Shown here piece after piece: positions 23,596-35,035 of a stretch of 64,000 nucleotides of DNA; the first letter of the stretch is position 1, and the number at the start of each line of letters is the position of its first letter. The stretch is from Morella rubra. Its lineage: Eukaryota; Streptophyta; Magnoliopsida; Fagales; Myricaceae. The DNA is taken from NCBI GenBank assembly GCA_003952965.2, contig CM025853.1:6619007-6683006 (forward strand), given 5' to 3'. The notes beneath the pieces are model-generated. The model searched no databases. It had not been told where the DNA came from and saw only the letters and a list, made by a program, of their open reading frames with translations. Made by a program: the position numbers and the translations under genes.

Positions 23596-23964
23596 TGAGG
23601 GTTTGGAAAGCAAGGATTGTTAACACTGTGGTTTAGGAAAGTAAGGATGTTTTGCATTAGAGTTGAGTATTAGGAAAGCAAGGATAGTTAGCAAAACCTA
23701 TGGAAATGTGGGTGCTAGGGAAGCACAGTCACATAAATAGGAGTAATTTGATATTGTGTTTATTGCCTTATGAATATACGCTTGCATCTTTGGAGATAGT
23801 GGCAGATAGTTGGAATAGGGATGGAGCAAGAAGAGTGGGAATTGTTCTAGAAAGAAGTTCATTTGATAAGTTTGCCTAGCCCCATTTGCCTAGTTATGAA
23901 GAAGGTAAGAAACCCTTAGTGGCTGAGAATTGACTTTTGAACATATAGGAGCTTTTACATGTTT
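23596..23964. other. Untranslated leader of the gypsy element
   Basis: There is no intact frame between the primer-binding site and the first recognisable gag residues. Imperfect repeats of GGAAAGCAAGGAT-like sequence occur at about 23610-23720. Confidence 0.5.
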
Positions 23965-24570
23965 AGAGAGTACTGATGATCAAATGATACGATTCGCCAC
24001 GTACCAACTGAGAGGAGAAGACAAAAGATGGTGGCAAAAAAGAAGAAACTCTTGGAAATCGAGTGGACTTGGGAATAATTTAAGAAGGAATTTCTAGATT
24101 GTTATTTTCCTAAAGTGATTAGAGAAGCCAAAGCCCAGGAATTTACTACCTTAAGTCAAGGAACAAGGTCAGTAGCTGAATATGCTGCAAAGTTCATAGA
24201 ATTATCTCAATTGGCTTTATATTTGATTCCTGATGAGGGTAAGAAATCTCGTAAGTTTGAGAGAGGATTGCAGTCTTGTGTTAAGGATAGAGTTTGTTGC
24301 CATAAGTTTGAGAATTTTCAACTTCTAATGGATAAAGCCTCGATTATGGAACATGTGTTGCAGGATAGTCCTGTTCTTAATGAGCAGAGTAAGAAACGAT
24401 CTTTCCAAGGAAATAATTCCCAAAGATAGTCACCAGAGCATAGAGGAGGTAATTTTGGAATTAGAGGCAACGGACAAGGGAATAGAAGAAATAGTCCTTA
24501 GTGCTGCAAAGATAACTTGTTTTTCTTATGGAAAGTTATGTCATTATGCTCGAGATTGTCAGCTGAGGTA
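23965..24570 (+). pseudogene. gag remnant (capsid region and zinc knuckle)
   Basis: In broken frames the segment reads KEFLDCYFPKVIREAKAQEF, then LSQGTRSVAEYAAKFIEL, then LYLIPDEGKKSRKFERGL. This is the gypsy Retrotrans_gag core, intact in one frame at 24115-24426. A shift near 24420 moves to another frame that ends in CFSYGKLCHYARDC (about 24520-24569). That is a degenerate CCHC knuckle in which the second cysteine has become tyrosine and the usual PGH has become LCH. Stop codons interrupt the part before 24115. Confidence 0.85.
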
Positions 24571-24739
24571 AGGACTCTCTCAAAATGTGCATAGTAATCA
24601 AGTTACTAACCCTAGTAATCAACAGAGAGGAAACTCTGGTAGTCAACAGAGGAGAATTGGACCAGCTAGGGTGTTTGCTTTATCTATGGAAGAAGCATAG
24701 CAGGATGAGAACGTGATGACAGGTATTTTTCCCTCTCTT

Positions 24740-24995
24740 GTTGAGTAGTAAATGATATAGGTGCTATGCATTCCTTTATTTCGCATAATTGTGTCAATAG
24801 ACTTGTGTTATTGATAGAACCTTTATTTGTTAGACTTGATATGGTAACATCTATTGGAAATAAGTAGTATATGTACAAGGAAGATTAAGAATTGTCCAAT
24901 AGAGATAGAAGGACAAAGATTATCAATAGATTTGATTATCTTGGATATGAGAAATTTTGATGTGATCCTTGGAACGGATTGGTGGACCTTAGTAA
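24740..24995 (+). pseudogene. Aspartic protease remnant of the gypsy element
   Basis: The plus strand reads NDIGAMHSFISHNCV near 24755, where functional relatives have a D-S-G-A-T-H-S-F-I-S active-site block. Here serine is replaced by isoleucine and threonine by methionine. About 70 codons later comes NFDVILGTDWW, the usual flap-side block DVILGMDWL. Stop codons lie between the two, so no protease can be made. Confidence 0.75.
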
Positions 24996-25399
24996 CATAT
25001 AGGCGATGATCAATTGGCCAAGGCTAGTTAATGCATTTTAAGATTCTTAGTCTCATAGGCTATATGACAAGAGATTCGTTGCAGGTTAATTTCGAGGATA
25101 GATGCCCTTTTAGGATATGAAGTATGTTGAATATGAGACCGAGGAATGGTTATAATTCATAAAAGACTATGATTGAAGATTATTAGGTCCTAATGTTAAA
25201 TCAAAGTCAGAGGATTAGGCTTAAATCTGATTTAAATGTAGTTCTTGATCTTGATTCCATTGAGGTTTAGGAAATTAAAACTTTTGAGGTTGTTTTGAGG
25301 ATAATAAATTCTGATTAGTTTTGGGATTGATATTGTTACGTTTGGATCTTAGATCTGAAAATATGAGGCGATGAAGTTATTGTCTTTGAGGTTTGATTA

Positions 25400-25545
25400 A
25401 GCTACGATAGATTTGATCAGTGGTATCATTGACGTTTGATAGATTTGATCCATGGTATCATTGAGGTTTGATTGCTACGATAGATTTGATCCATCATTGA
25501 GGTTTGATTAGGCTATAGATTTGATCTGTACTTGTCATTGAGGTT
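25400..25545 (+). repeat. Imperfect tandem repeats where pol should be
   Basis: A unit of about 30-45 bp (TTTGATCCATGGTATCATTGA type, with TAGATTTGATC) is repeated about four times with gaps. The 25,000-25,830 stretch around it shows no recognisable reverse transcriptase or RNase H. Confidence 0.65.
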
Positions 25546-25829
25546 CCTAAAAGATAAAATAGTGCATGAGCAAGGAATGAACGAATTTATTGGAGGGTAT
25601 GATCTTTGGAGTTAGGAAAGAAACACATCTAAGAAGGTATTTTGCGCTAGATAATGCTATTATGAATCCTTATTGATGTGATTAGGATTGATTATTGCAT
25701 CAAAAACCTTTTATTGATTTAATGAATAGGATTTTTCGGGAGGTTTTAGATAAATTCTGATGTAATGGTTCATTGGAAGATTTAGAAGAATTATGGAGAT
25801 TAAGTGCAGATTGTATTGTGGATAATAGG

Positions 25830-26368
25830 ATCTGAAATTGTACAAAAGACTTGTGAATAGATAGAACTGATCAAAGAAAGGTTGAAGGTAGCTCAAAGTA
25901 GACAGAAGAGTTATACTGACAAATGATAGACGACTGTTAGAATTTGAAAAAGAGGATAAAGTATTCTTGAAGGTGATTCCTATGAAAGGAGTTAAGAGAT
26001 TTGGGAAGAAAGGAAAGTTGAGTCCCCGATATGTTGGACCATTTGAGATTTTACGAAAGGTAGGGGTAGCAGCTTATCAATTAAACTTACACCAGAATTA
26101 GGAAGGAATACATGATACCTTTCATATTTCTATGTTGAGAAAATATGTTCCAAATCCTTCCCATGTGATATATTATATGCCTTTACAACTAGCAAAGAAC
26201 TTAACCTATCAGGAGCAACCTGTGGCGATATTAGATAGAAAGGATCAAGAGCTGCATAACAGGAAGATTCCTTTAGTGAAAGTGTTATGGCAGAGTCATG
26301 ATATCACTGAAGCTTCATGGGAGTTAGAGGCAGACATGAGTGACAAGTATCCTCACTTGTTTGACTAA
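25830..26368 (+). pseudogene. Integrase C-terminus and chromodomain remnant
   Basis: Frames read LEFEKEDKVFLKVIPMKG, then LSPRYVGPFEILRKVG, then DTFHISMLRKYVPNPSHV. A chromodomain-like end follows, with PVAILDRKDQELHNRKIPL, VKVLWQSH, ASWELEADM and the terminal KYPHLFD before the stop at 26366-26368. This is the standard end of Del/Tekay-type chromovirus polyproteins. An in-frame stop near 26100 splits it. The zinc-binding and DDE core of integrase are absent. Confidence 0.88.
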
Positions 26369-26418
26369 CTGGTACGTCTCTTGTGTTATGTTTCAATTCC
26401 GAGGACGGAATTATTTCT

Positions 26419-26431
26419 AAGTGGGGGAGTA
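26419..26431 (+). other. Polypurine tract before the 3' LTR
   Basis: AAGTGGGGGAGTA lies immediately before the TGTCATACC start of the 3' LTR, in the place and with the composition of a plus-strand primer. Confidence 0.85.
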
Positions 26432-28839
26432 TGTCATACCCCGAGCTTTTCAAACATCACATGCATATTGTTTATGCTCTCTTGTTTGTAATTATTAGTG
26501 AGATTAAGGTATATTTAGTGACTAAGAGAGAGTATTTAGTACTTGAGATACTAAGTTTGAAAACCTTGATTAGGACATGATTTAGTGAGAATTGGAGTTC
26601 ACATGCAACTGAGTTATTTTCAAGAGATTGAGGAGTATGCATTGGATCAATTTAAATTTTTAAGCTAGTAGGTCATTTTTATCTCAAAACCTTGACTAGG
26701 ACATGATGAAATGAGAATTCGAGTTCGTGTGCAACTAGGTTATTGTTCAGAATGTTGAGGAGCTCATATTGGATCAATTTAATTTTTTAAGCAAGCAGGA
26801 CGTTTGTCTCGTCACAATTTTTATTCTTTCAATATGTTAGGATTTCATCCGCAAGTTTATGGTTCAAATTTGGAAACTTTTTATTTTTCAGAGGCAAGTA
26901 GGTTGATTTCTCGGGAGCAACTAGGTTGATTTGCGATTATCAGAAGATTAGTGAAACGATTAACAAAACTTAGCCATTAAGAAAGGAAATTTTGGATACC
27001 CTAGAGAGTGACACCTATGAGGGCTAGATAGCACGACAAATAAAAGCTAGAAGCACGGCAAATCGATGCAAAAAGCACGACCAAAAAGGCTAGGACCTAG
27101 GTAGCTCGAGGTGTCGACCACCGGTGGACCTAGGTAGCGACTCACCCAAGCTATAATGAAAATTTCGGCCATAGCCTTTCCTTGCAGCCACTATTGGTTG
27201 TTAGGTGTCAAGAGGAGAGAAATGTAGCCTAGTGACTCACCAAAGCTAGCCTAGCTAGGCCGGACACGTGTTGGAATGCAACCGGCTGTGTTTTCCTATA
27301 AATAGGGGCGGATTTCAAACTTTGAAGTGTACACCATTCAATCTGAATTTTTATTAGTTAAATCTTGAGAGCAAGAATGAAGTGAAGTGGTAGAAAGAGG
27401 AGGAAAAAGTTTAGCAAAGATCAAGCACACTTAGAGGTAAAGTTTAGTTGGTTATCTTTGATTTCGATTCAAGTTTTCAAGATGATTATTGTGAATCTCT
27501 TGTCTTTATTATTCTAGCATCTCTTGATGTTATTTGTATTTTTCTATTTTTCCTATTGTTCTTAATGTTCCTCATGTTCTTCGTCTTCTTGACAAAGAAC
27601 AAGCTCGTCCTTTGAAAAAGTATCATTTTCAAAGTTCAATTCGTTTTCAAGTTGTTTTTCAACTTTGATCCGTTTCTTTTCAAAATTTCTTCCAAAAGTT
27701 GTTTTTCAAAGCTTGAACATATTTCTTTCCTTCTGATTTAAATACTTTTCATGTCAAAATTAGTATTTTCTACGTGGTGATTAAGCCAGTTTTTAACCGA
27801 GAAATCAAAGTGTTGTTTTTGCCTTCAACATTTTTCTTTGAGAAATGTTTTATAATGTTGTGATGATGGAAATGAGTTAAGGTGTTGCATATCATAAATG
27901 AGATGTATGGGCATTGATATGAGACATGCATACTTAACTTGTACGTTGGAAAGAATATTGTTGATGTTCAAGTGTGGTTAAGATGTTGCATATCATGAAT
28001 GATATGTATGGGCGTTGACATGAGACATGCATACTTAATATACTGTGAAGACGTGACAGTATTTTGCACAAGAGGATGTGTTCACTTGTTGTGACATTCT
28101 GGCCTTTCTGTCGTACGCGGAAAGATTCTTTGTTAGGATAACTCACTCTGGGAGTTTGAGGCTATATTGTACTCTAGGAGTACTGTTGCAAAGATACGAA
28201 GGTTACTTGTAACCCGTCACTCTGGCCAAGTGATTCACTTTGGGAGTGAGAGTAGTGGTGATTGAGAATGGAAAAAGGAAAAGATCATTTTTAAGAAATT
28301 GAGTCTTTTCATTTACTTCTTCTTCTTTGAGATTTTATTGATGAACGAGTTTTCTTTAATGTCTTGTTCTTGTATCTACTGTCTGTCTAACCACTCGCTT
28401 TATTGTGTCATTTGGACTCACCATTGTTTGTTAAATTCTTTTAGCAGATGTTCAAAATGTACCTGGGAGAATTTAATTGGACTTTGACTCATAAGGTCTT
28501 GATACTAAACTGGTAGTTGGGTCTGGGTCACTGAGAACCTAGACATCATCGTTGAGAGCATCCTGATTATTTTCTAGCGATGATGAAGATGAAGAGTAGA
28601 AGAGAATAAGATAAAGACCTATGTAGATTGTACTTAATTTAGTAGTTATTCTGCCATGTTTTGTAGATGTACATAGAAAGCAGAATTGATACTCTTTTTG
28701 GAATAAAGAGTCTTGATGATGTTTATTTCTTAGAATCCTATTGCTTTAATGATCCTCCCACTGGCTGTAACCTCAGTTTAATAGCGGCGTCCATTACTAT
28801 AAGACAACGCTTGAGGTCTTGATAGTCCGGGCTATTACA
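26432..28839 (+). repeat. 3' LTR of the gypsy element
   Basis: The LTR is 2408 bp and collinear with the 5' LTR. It ends GGGCTATTACA directly before the second GTGTT of the target duplication. TATAAATA lies at 27297-27304. Confidence 0.93.
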
Positions 28840-30715
28840 GTGTTATATGGTCATAGGAGATACTTGACACCGGGGCATGCATGGAGATGTGATGTGGATA
28901 CGTTCGATGGGAAATAAGAACATAGACTTCCAACTAGGGAGTTAACTGGTGAGGACATATTGGAACAATTGACGCATGTCGGGAGACTATCTTTGGTAAA
29001 GCGTCAGGGAAAGAATAGGGGAAAAAGAAACAATCATCGAAACATTTGAATTGGACGAAGAAAAGCATCTTTTTCCAACTGTCATATTGGAGTACATTAG
29101 GGTTACGGCATAACTTGGACGTGATGCACATCGAGAAGAACATATCTGACAAGGTGATCAAAACGGTGATGAATATTGAGTTCAAGACCAAAGATTCTGC
29201 GGGTTCACGTAGAGATTTAGCTAAATGGGGGCCAAAAAAGACTTGCACTTAGTGAATGATGGTTGGGTTGAATTGATGCCTCAAGCGGCGTATACTTTAA
29301 CTCGGGAAGAGCGAAGGAGGGCCTGTGAGTGGTTAAAAGATGTGAGGTTCCCCGATGGTTATGTTGCTGAGATTTCACGTTGTGTGAATCTAGATGAGTT
29401 GAAGGTGTCTGGAATGAAAAATCATGATTGTCATGTGTTCTTGTAGATGGTTCTTCTAGTGATGATCTGAGGGTTGTTGAAGGAAGACGTGGGTGGTGCA
29501 GTGACCGAATTATGTTTATTTTTTCGAGAGTTGTGTTCACGTACGTTGAAGATTTATGTATTGCAGAGGATGTCAGAAGATATCGGGATAATTTTATGCA
29601 AGTTGGAAATGATTTTTCCACCCTTTTTTTTACAGTGATGATGCATTTGGCGGTCCACTTACCGAGCAAAGCAATGCTTGTTGGACCAATACAATACAAA
29701 TGGATGTATCCAATTGAACAGTTGATGGGTGTCTCGAAACGGTATGTGAAAAATAAGTCTCGTCCCGAAGGGTCGATTGCAGAAGCGTATATTGAGAATG
29801 AGTGTTCGACATTTTGTTCCCAATACCTCTGAGGGGTCGAAACAGTGTTTAATTGCAGAGATCGAAACTATGATTCTGACGGCGAAATGGAGGTACAGTA
29901 AAGGTTATTGGATGTGTTCACTTAGAGAATTAGATTGATAGGGGCTGCAAAAGGACATGACATAGACCGAACAGAGTTCAAGAAAGCTCGGTGGTTTGTG
30001 CTGAACAATTGCAAAGGCATCAGCAACTACTTAGAGTAAGTAAAATAAAATTTCATAGGTTTTCTATAATATACAGTCGTTGATTAACCTTATCGTTACA
30101 GTGAACACATGGAAGAACTTCACGCGCAAGGAGTTGGTGACATTTGTCGTACGCATGAGGAACAATTTTCGGATTGGTTCTTAGGGCGAGTAAGTGTTAC
30201 TGACAAATAATTCAAATTAATATCGTGTTTTGTTTTTAATAACCTTCTAATATATTATTGTAGGTTCAAACATTACGTTCTCAAAATCTATGTACATCGA
30301 TCGATGAATTGTATTCATTGGCACATGGGCCTGATACACGAGTGATGCGTTATTCTACATGTGTTGTGAACGGATGTAGATATCATACAGTACAACAGGA
30401 AGAACGACGGAGAACTCAGAACAGTGGTATTGTAGTACCGGGATCACATAGGGAAATCCAATAGAATTTTACGGGAGACTTGTAGACATTTATGCCATGC
30501 AATACTTGCGGGAAATACAGTATATTTGTTTAAGTGTGATTGGTGGGACGTTGGAGATACCGTGGAATTCGTATCGACGAGAAATTTAAGAGCATAAACA
30601 CTTCCCGACTGTGGTACTTAGAAGATCCATTTGTTTTGGAAAATTAAGCAAGTCAAGTGTTTTATCTAGCTGATAATTGGTATGGACCTACATGGTGAGT
30701 AGTGTAGAAGTTGTC

Positions 30716-31287
30716 GTGTAGAAATGCATATGACATTCCCGGCCCGGATCAGGAACGGATGGATGCCTTCCAGCGCCAGTGTGATTTAGAAAGGAAGACT
30801 TACACCGAAATTGAAGTATACTCCGAGATATTGGGCAAGAAGTCGGGATATGTTCAGGGATTAGGACGCGCGGTTAAGCCTCCACCTTCATCAAATTTAA
30901 CTACACAGTCTTTTAATTTACAGCACCAGTTAGCAAAGGCAAGGGATGAGATAGAAACGATGAGAGTGCTAGAGAAAAAGACTTGCAAGAATTTGCGAAG
31001 AAGCAAGCTAAGAGGCCACGCTGAGGGACCACCGTGAGGAGCAGCGGGTGGAGCAGGAGCACATCCGGTTGGAGCAGGAGGAGCTCATGAAAAGGGAGCA
31101 AGAGCGCATGTGAGTGGAGCGCGAGGAGCGCATGCAACAGGAACAAGAGCGCATGCGAAAGGAGCAAGAGCGCTTACAAGCAGAAATATCGAAGGAGCTG
31201 GAGAAGAAAATGTCCTCTGTAATGGAGAAGAAAATGAGCGACATGTCAAAGCGACTATTCAGCCAGTTTGGGGGTTCAAAAAGGTAG
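30716..31287 (+). pseudogene. E3 second gene, C-terminal part with coiled coil
   Basis: The first frame contains MDAFQRQCDLERKTYTEIEV and YSEILGKKSGYVQGLGRAVK, matching the KSYTEVEIFAEVLGMKAGYV block of E2. After a frame change near 31020 it continues as a strongly charged coiled coil of EQERM / KEQERL-type repeats and KELEKKMSSVMEKKMSDMSK, ending FSQFGGSKR at the stop 31285-31287. The N-terminal two thirds present in E2 are missing: a deletion joins the DUF4216-like end of TNP2 almost directly to this segment. The function is inferred as accessory DNA binding or multimerisation. Confidence 0.7.
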
Positions 31288-31479
31288 ATGCATGTATGTT
31301 GTAATAGCTTTGTGATTATGTATTATTACGATATTATTTTCCATTTAATTACGGATCACTATTTGTTATTATTGATGTTTATTAATGTGAGTATTGTATT
31401 GTTATTATAATAGTATGTGTTATATAATATTTTTTATTATTATTGTTTAAAAAAAAAACTGATTGTGGTATCACCAATT

Positions 31480-31890
31480 GATCGCTAATATTAAAAAGTC
31501 AAAATTACTAATCGATCAGTAAAATAAACGATCGATCGCCTAGTGCAAGCGATCATCGGTACTATAAGCGACCGATTGGTGAGAAATAGACGATCGATTA
31601 TCCAATTATAACGATCGATCGTGAAACTTAGTGATCGATCGCTTATATAAAATGTCCAATCGTCGTTACTGAAACAATCGATCGCTATTTCTTACCATGC
31701 AATCGGTTAAATGTGTCGATCAATTACAATACATATCCGATCCATCCTTAATACATACCATATGATCATTTTATATATTACGATCGATCGGTATTGGTAA
31801 CCATTCGATCATTGCAAACAAATACCGATCGATCGCTGTTCCAACCTATCCATCACTTCGTTTTAACCGACCGATCGGCAAAAATTACTG
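31480..31890. repeat. E3 3' subterminal array of CGATCGATCG-type motifs
   Basis: At least a dozen variants of the ACGATCGATCG / CCGATCGATCG core occur in both orientations, matching 14640-16010. They are followed at 31910-32090 by inverted TTAGTGACGAAATTTT-type units that lead into the terminus. Confidence 0.8.
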
Positions 31891-32080
31891 ATCGATCATT
31901 ATATTTAATGATGAAAATTTTCCATCACTAAAAATTTTTCGTGATGAAATTCGGGTTTCGTCACAAAATACATTTCGTGACGCTCTTTCGCTAACGGAGC
32001 TCGTGACGAAAAAATTTGTCACTAATACTTTTAGTGACGAAATTTTGACTTTTAGTGACAAAATTTTTGTCACTAAAAGT

Positions 32081-32096
32081 CAATTTTTTTGTAGTG
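32081..32096 (-). repeat. E3 3' terminus
   Basis: CAATTTTTTTGTAGTG, read inward as CACTACAAAAAAATTG. It is preceded by inverted copies of TTTTAGTGACAAAATTTT. The partner at the other end of E3 was not found. Confidence 0.8.
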
Positions 32097-34220
32097 ATAT
32101 TGCTTGGGCTTGGAAGTAGTAACCTAGTAACCTTTTGTAGGAGGCTGTTGAAGAAGCAGGATTCATCTTTCTCACAAAACAGCGTGCTTATGCTCAACTG
32201 GGTCGAGGAGCTATAAAGACCTGGACTTGTTACTTGGCGCTTCCCAGATCTAGTGCTCAGGCTATATATAGCAAACTATACGAAGAATCATACAGCCAAG
32301 TGGTACTAAATTAATGACCGTTATGGACAATTTAAAACTTTTCTTTATTTTTGTGGGAGTTACGACGCATAATTATCAATAGGATGACGTCGAGATAATA
32401 TAATAAAATGGGCATCTGATCCATGGCTTCCATATAATAATTAGGTCAGTTAGTCCTCTGAACCACCACATTTAATTTATTCCACTCCAAATTTTCAAAC
32501 GCTCTCGAGTAGATCAAAAGATCAGAAGAAATTATGGACTTATAAGAGCCGCCACGTGGCTATTTAGTATAAGGTAATATAGGTAAATAATTGGTGTTTC
32601 TATATTTGGAAAGGAAGTTCTGCAAGAGTTTTTTTTTTTTCTTTGGGGTAACTGGTGATGTATTAATTCCCCACAAACTGTACAAAAAGATGGGCCTAGC
32701 GCCTGGTAACAAGAGAAAAAACTTTGTCCTGCCAATTAAGAGGTACAACTCAGTATGCAATCACCAGAAAGGTAATTCTAACAAAAAAAAAGTTCCGAAA
32801 GAGGTGAGTAAATGAAAAAAACGGAAAACTACATTTTGCACCTTATAACTCATTTTGCAATGAACAGTTCTAAATATTAATTAGTTTGGAATTTGTGGCC
32901 CAACTTAAGCTTTTACCCTTGACACCAATAAAAAGAAAAAAAAGACACGTGCATGATCTTGACAGTACTTAAATTATAATATTGTGGTGTAAAGAATAAA
33001 CCAATCGATAGTTTAAGGTGGAATGTGTCAAATTTAATAGTTTAAAGTGTAAATCAAAAATTGAATTGAAAGTAGAATTTCTTCTTAAAAATATAAATAA
33101 ATGAAAAAGATCAATTATTTCTTGTCCTACTGACGTAGCAAACACATGTTCCAATAAGAAAGTGTTGTGCATTGATTTTAGTTCACAATGAAAATTTTGA
33201 TAATTGCAATAAATTCATTAAGATTACAAAATGGGCATCTTCAAGAAAAAAGAGACAAATGGTCAAGAGCCAAGTCACAGATTGAAGAGCAAAGAGTTCA
33301 AGGCTTGACAACCTTAGGGTAAAAATTTGTTCGTCTATAGCTCACTACTTTAAAACATGTGATCACACACTCACAGAGAAAAATTACATTTGAAACTCTC
33401 TTCTAAAGCCAAAATACTTTTGATAAACTCTATGTGCTTTAAAAATATTTTCCATGTGTTTTTCTCAAAAATAGTAGTCTAAAATTTTATAATTTTGGCC
33501 TATTGAATGGACTTCTAGTTGCGCAACAGATTCAACTGTAAGGGGTCAAATTTTTATATCGTCTCTATTTCAACAGTAAGTAGACCGGTTGCTTCTGTTC
33601 ATCTTGCCGAATGCAATCATGATGAGACCAAATTTTTGAAGACTCTATTTTAAGCAAATTCATTACTGGATTCAAGTTTGGTTGATCAGTACAACTTTCA
33701 AAAAAAATTCGGGTATCTAATTTAAGAATATGTTACACTGACAATGATCACAAGTATCGAATCCACCAGCATAGGTTTTTGATCGACCCGTAGTTTCTTG
33801 TTAGGAGTATTTTTGAATTTTTAATTTTGAAAATCCCATTACGGAGTCAGCAGTAACTAGTACCGGATCTACCAGCATAAATTTCCCGGTCGACTGGTAG
33901 TTATACTTTCTGACAATGATAAGAAACAACTCAACTTCAATTTGGGTCTTTAAAAGAAAAATTTTGGACATGTTTCTAAGCTTGCCGAACTTTACAGTTT
34001 TCGTGCATATATATCATCTCTAAGACTTCACAATTTACAAAGCATCACACTAATCAATCAGCTTCAAGCCTTATTTCTATGTGAGCTTGTGACATTGAAT
34101 TTTCATTGTATCATCTACTCTTTGAGAGAGTCAAGTATAATTATAACTTTATTTGTTTTTAAGACATGTGCATGTCACGTGACCATATTTTTGACACATG
34201 ACTTGGCACATCATCAAAAT
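32097..34220. other. Gene-free stretch between E3 and the duplicated blocks
   Basis: No coding region is supported. A T-run at 32629-32641 followed by GGTGATGTATTAATTCCCC may be a LINE tail. 33,700-33,900 holds phrases such as GGTCGACTGGTAGTTA that are common in copia LTRs, but no ends were found. The DNA is AT-rich and heavily diverged. Confidence 0.4.
32294..32520 (+). repeat. Duplicated block A, copy 1
   Basis: The block starts ATACAGCCAAGTGGTACTAA and includes GATAATATAATAAAATGGGC and TGATCCATGGCTTCCATATA. It is collinear with 34858-35035 with many substitutions and a gap. Confidence 0.75.
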
Positions 34221-34224
34221 CGTT

Positions 34225-34410
34225 GGAAATTTTGATCGAAATATGGCGGAGTGAATGATTTTGCAAGTATGGCCTAAACTCAAATAGTGATTTGTCAATA
34301 CTAGAAACCTAGACAGTTTTTCAAAATCTCATAAAAATTTAGACAATAAGTTTTAAATTTCCCTAATAAAATGGACATGTGATCCACGGCGTCTGCCAAG
34401 TTAATTGCTC
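34225..34410 (+). repeat. Duplicated block B, copy 1
   Basis: GGAAATTTTGATCGAAATAT through CATGTGATCCACGGCGTCTG is collinear with 43165-43360. It forms the left part of a larger paralogous segment (see block C). Confidence 0.75.
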
Positions 34411-34413
34411 TAT

Positions 34414-34850
34414 CTACGCCCCTGAGTGTAGCTCTCCCTGATCGTGGGCACTAACGAGGGCTCTTATGACGGCTGAGCCTCTCCAGCACTGGGACCCAAC
34501 GTCTGGGAGCAACAGGCTGCCCTGTTTCCGCCTAAGCTGAGCCATGGAAGGCTCAAAGTCACCCAGCAGATCGAACTGAGAGGGATCCCTTTGTCTCATG
34601 ATCTATTCCCTCCAGGACATAATAAAATGGAGGAACTGTGTCGGGAGCCCTGGTGTGGAAGGTGTCACCGCTTCAGGTGTGAATTAAAAACGTAGACAAG
34701 CAGATCCATAGTCACTCCTTGGGCCTCCATCAACATTAGCTCATCCCTTCTAGTTAGACACGCTCATGTGTCGGCTCGGGTCGATGCAGTGGGCGAACGA
34801 CCAGGTCCCGATCTTGAAAGGTACGGAAGACCACCTCCACATGTCTTCGA
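34414..34850 (-). other. Unidentified GC-richer segment with short minus-strand frame
   Basis: This stretch is clearly richer in GC than its surroundings and sits between blocks B and A. The minus strand carries a 61-codon frame starting MRQRDPSQFDLLGDFEPSM, with LRRKQGSLLLPDVGSQCW. Upstream broken frames extend it to about 34850. I do not recognise the protein. It could be a scrap of a transposon-associated ORF of the kind seen in the CACTA elements, but nothing decisive supports that. Confidence 0.3.
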
Positions 34851-34857
34851 GATAATA

Positions 34858-35035
34858 TAATACAGCCAAGCAGTGCTAAATTAATGACCAATATGCATAA
34901 TTATCAATAGGATGTGGAGATAATATAACAAAATGGGCAGGTGATCCATGGCTTCTATATAATAATTATGTCGATTCCTCTTAACCACCAAATTTCATTC
35001 CACCGTCCACACTTTGCTTGCAGATCAACGAAGCA
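34858..35035 (+). repeat. Duplicated block A, copy 2
   Basis: GATAATATAATACAGCCAAG, then GCATAATTATCAATAGGATG and GTGATCCATGGCTTCTATAT, match copy 1 at 32294-32520. Confidence 0.75.

Larger units (their letters stand above)
21151..28839 (+). mobile_element. Ty3/gypsy LTR retrotransposon (chromovirus, Del/Tekay-like), degenerate
   Basis: Two LTRs (21151-23581 and 26432-28839) begin TGTCATACCCCGAG and end CTATTACA. They are flanked by a perfect 5-bp duplication, GTGTT (21146-21150 and 28840-28844). A primer-binding site for initiator Met tRNA follows the first LTR and a purine tract precedes the second. The interior is only 2.85 kb. It keeps parts of gag, protease, and the integrase C-terminus with a chromodomain, but reverse transcriptase, RNase H and the integrase core are missing. 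By eye the LTRs differ at roughly 7 percent over their first 320 bases, so the insertion is not recent. Confidence 0.95.
16616..30660 (+). pseudogene. E3 TNP2-type CACTA transposase, split by two LTR insertions
   Basis: The start codon is at 16616, after a T-run ending in TTTTTTTAG that looks like a splice acceptor. The pieces are 16616-17938, 21141-21150 and 28845 to about 30660. In order they show the N-terminal associated domain (CPCRKCRNVVF, SWVFHGEGI), the TNP2 region (EALPEGETLPGSYYEAK, SPGNDIDVYLRPLVEELK, DGTTFKMHAALMWTIND), DVDTFDG after the insertions, and a DUF4218-like part (MMHLAVHLPSKAMLVGP, WMYPIEQLMGVSKRYVKN, RPEGSIAEAYI). A DUF4216-like remnant follows (FKCDWWD, about 30530). 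A probable intron lies near 30040-30100. Several frameshifts and stops are present. Across the insertion point the frame reads on, apart from one missing base just after the second insertion. Confidence 0.88.
13640..32096 (+). mobile_element. CACTA transposon E3, with nested retrotransposons
   Basis: The element holds plus-strand TNP2 and second-gene pieces homologous to E1 and E2. It has CGATCGATCG-rich subterminal arrays on both sides (14640-16010 and 31480-31890) and a clear CACTA 3' terminus ending TTTTTTGTAGTG at 32096. Its 5' terminus was not found. The left limit is set at the accessory ORF, because E1 and E2 carry that ORF upstream of TNP2; truncation on the left is likely. Removing the two LTR insertions leaves about 7.6 kb. 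All genes are disrupted. Confidence 0.75.

Noticed and set aside
33700..33920. Copia LTR call from GGTCGACTGGTAG-like phrases
   Set aside because: No TG...CA ends, target duplication or primer-binding site could be found.
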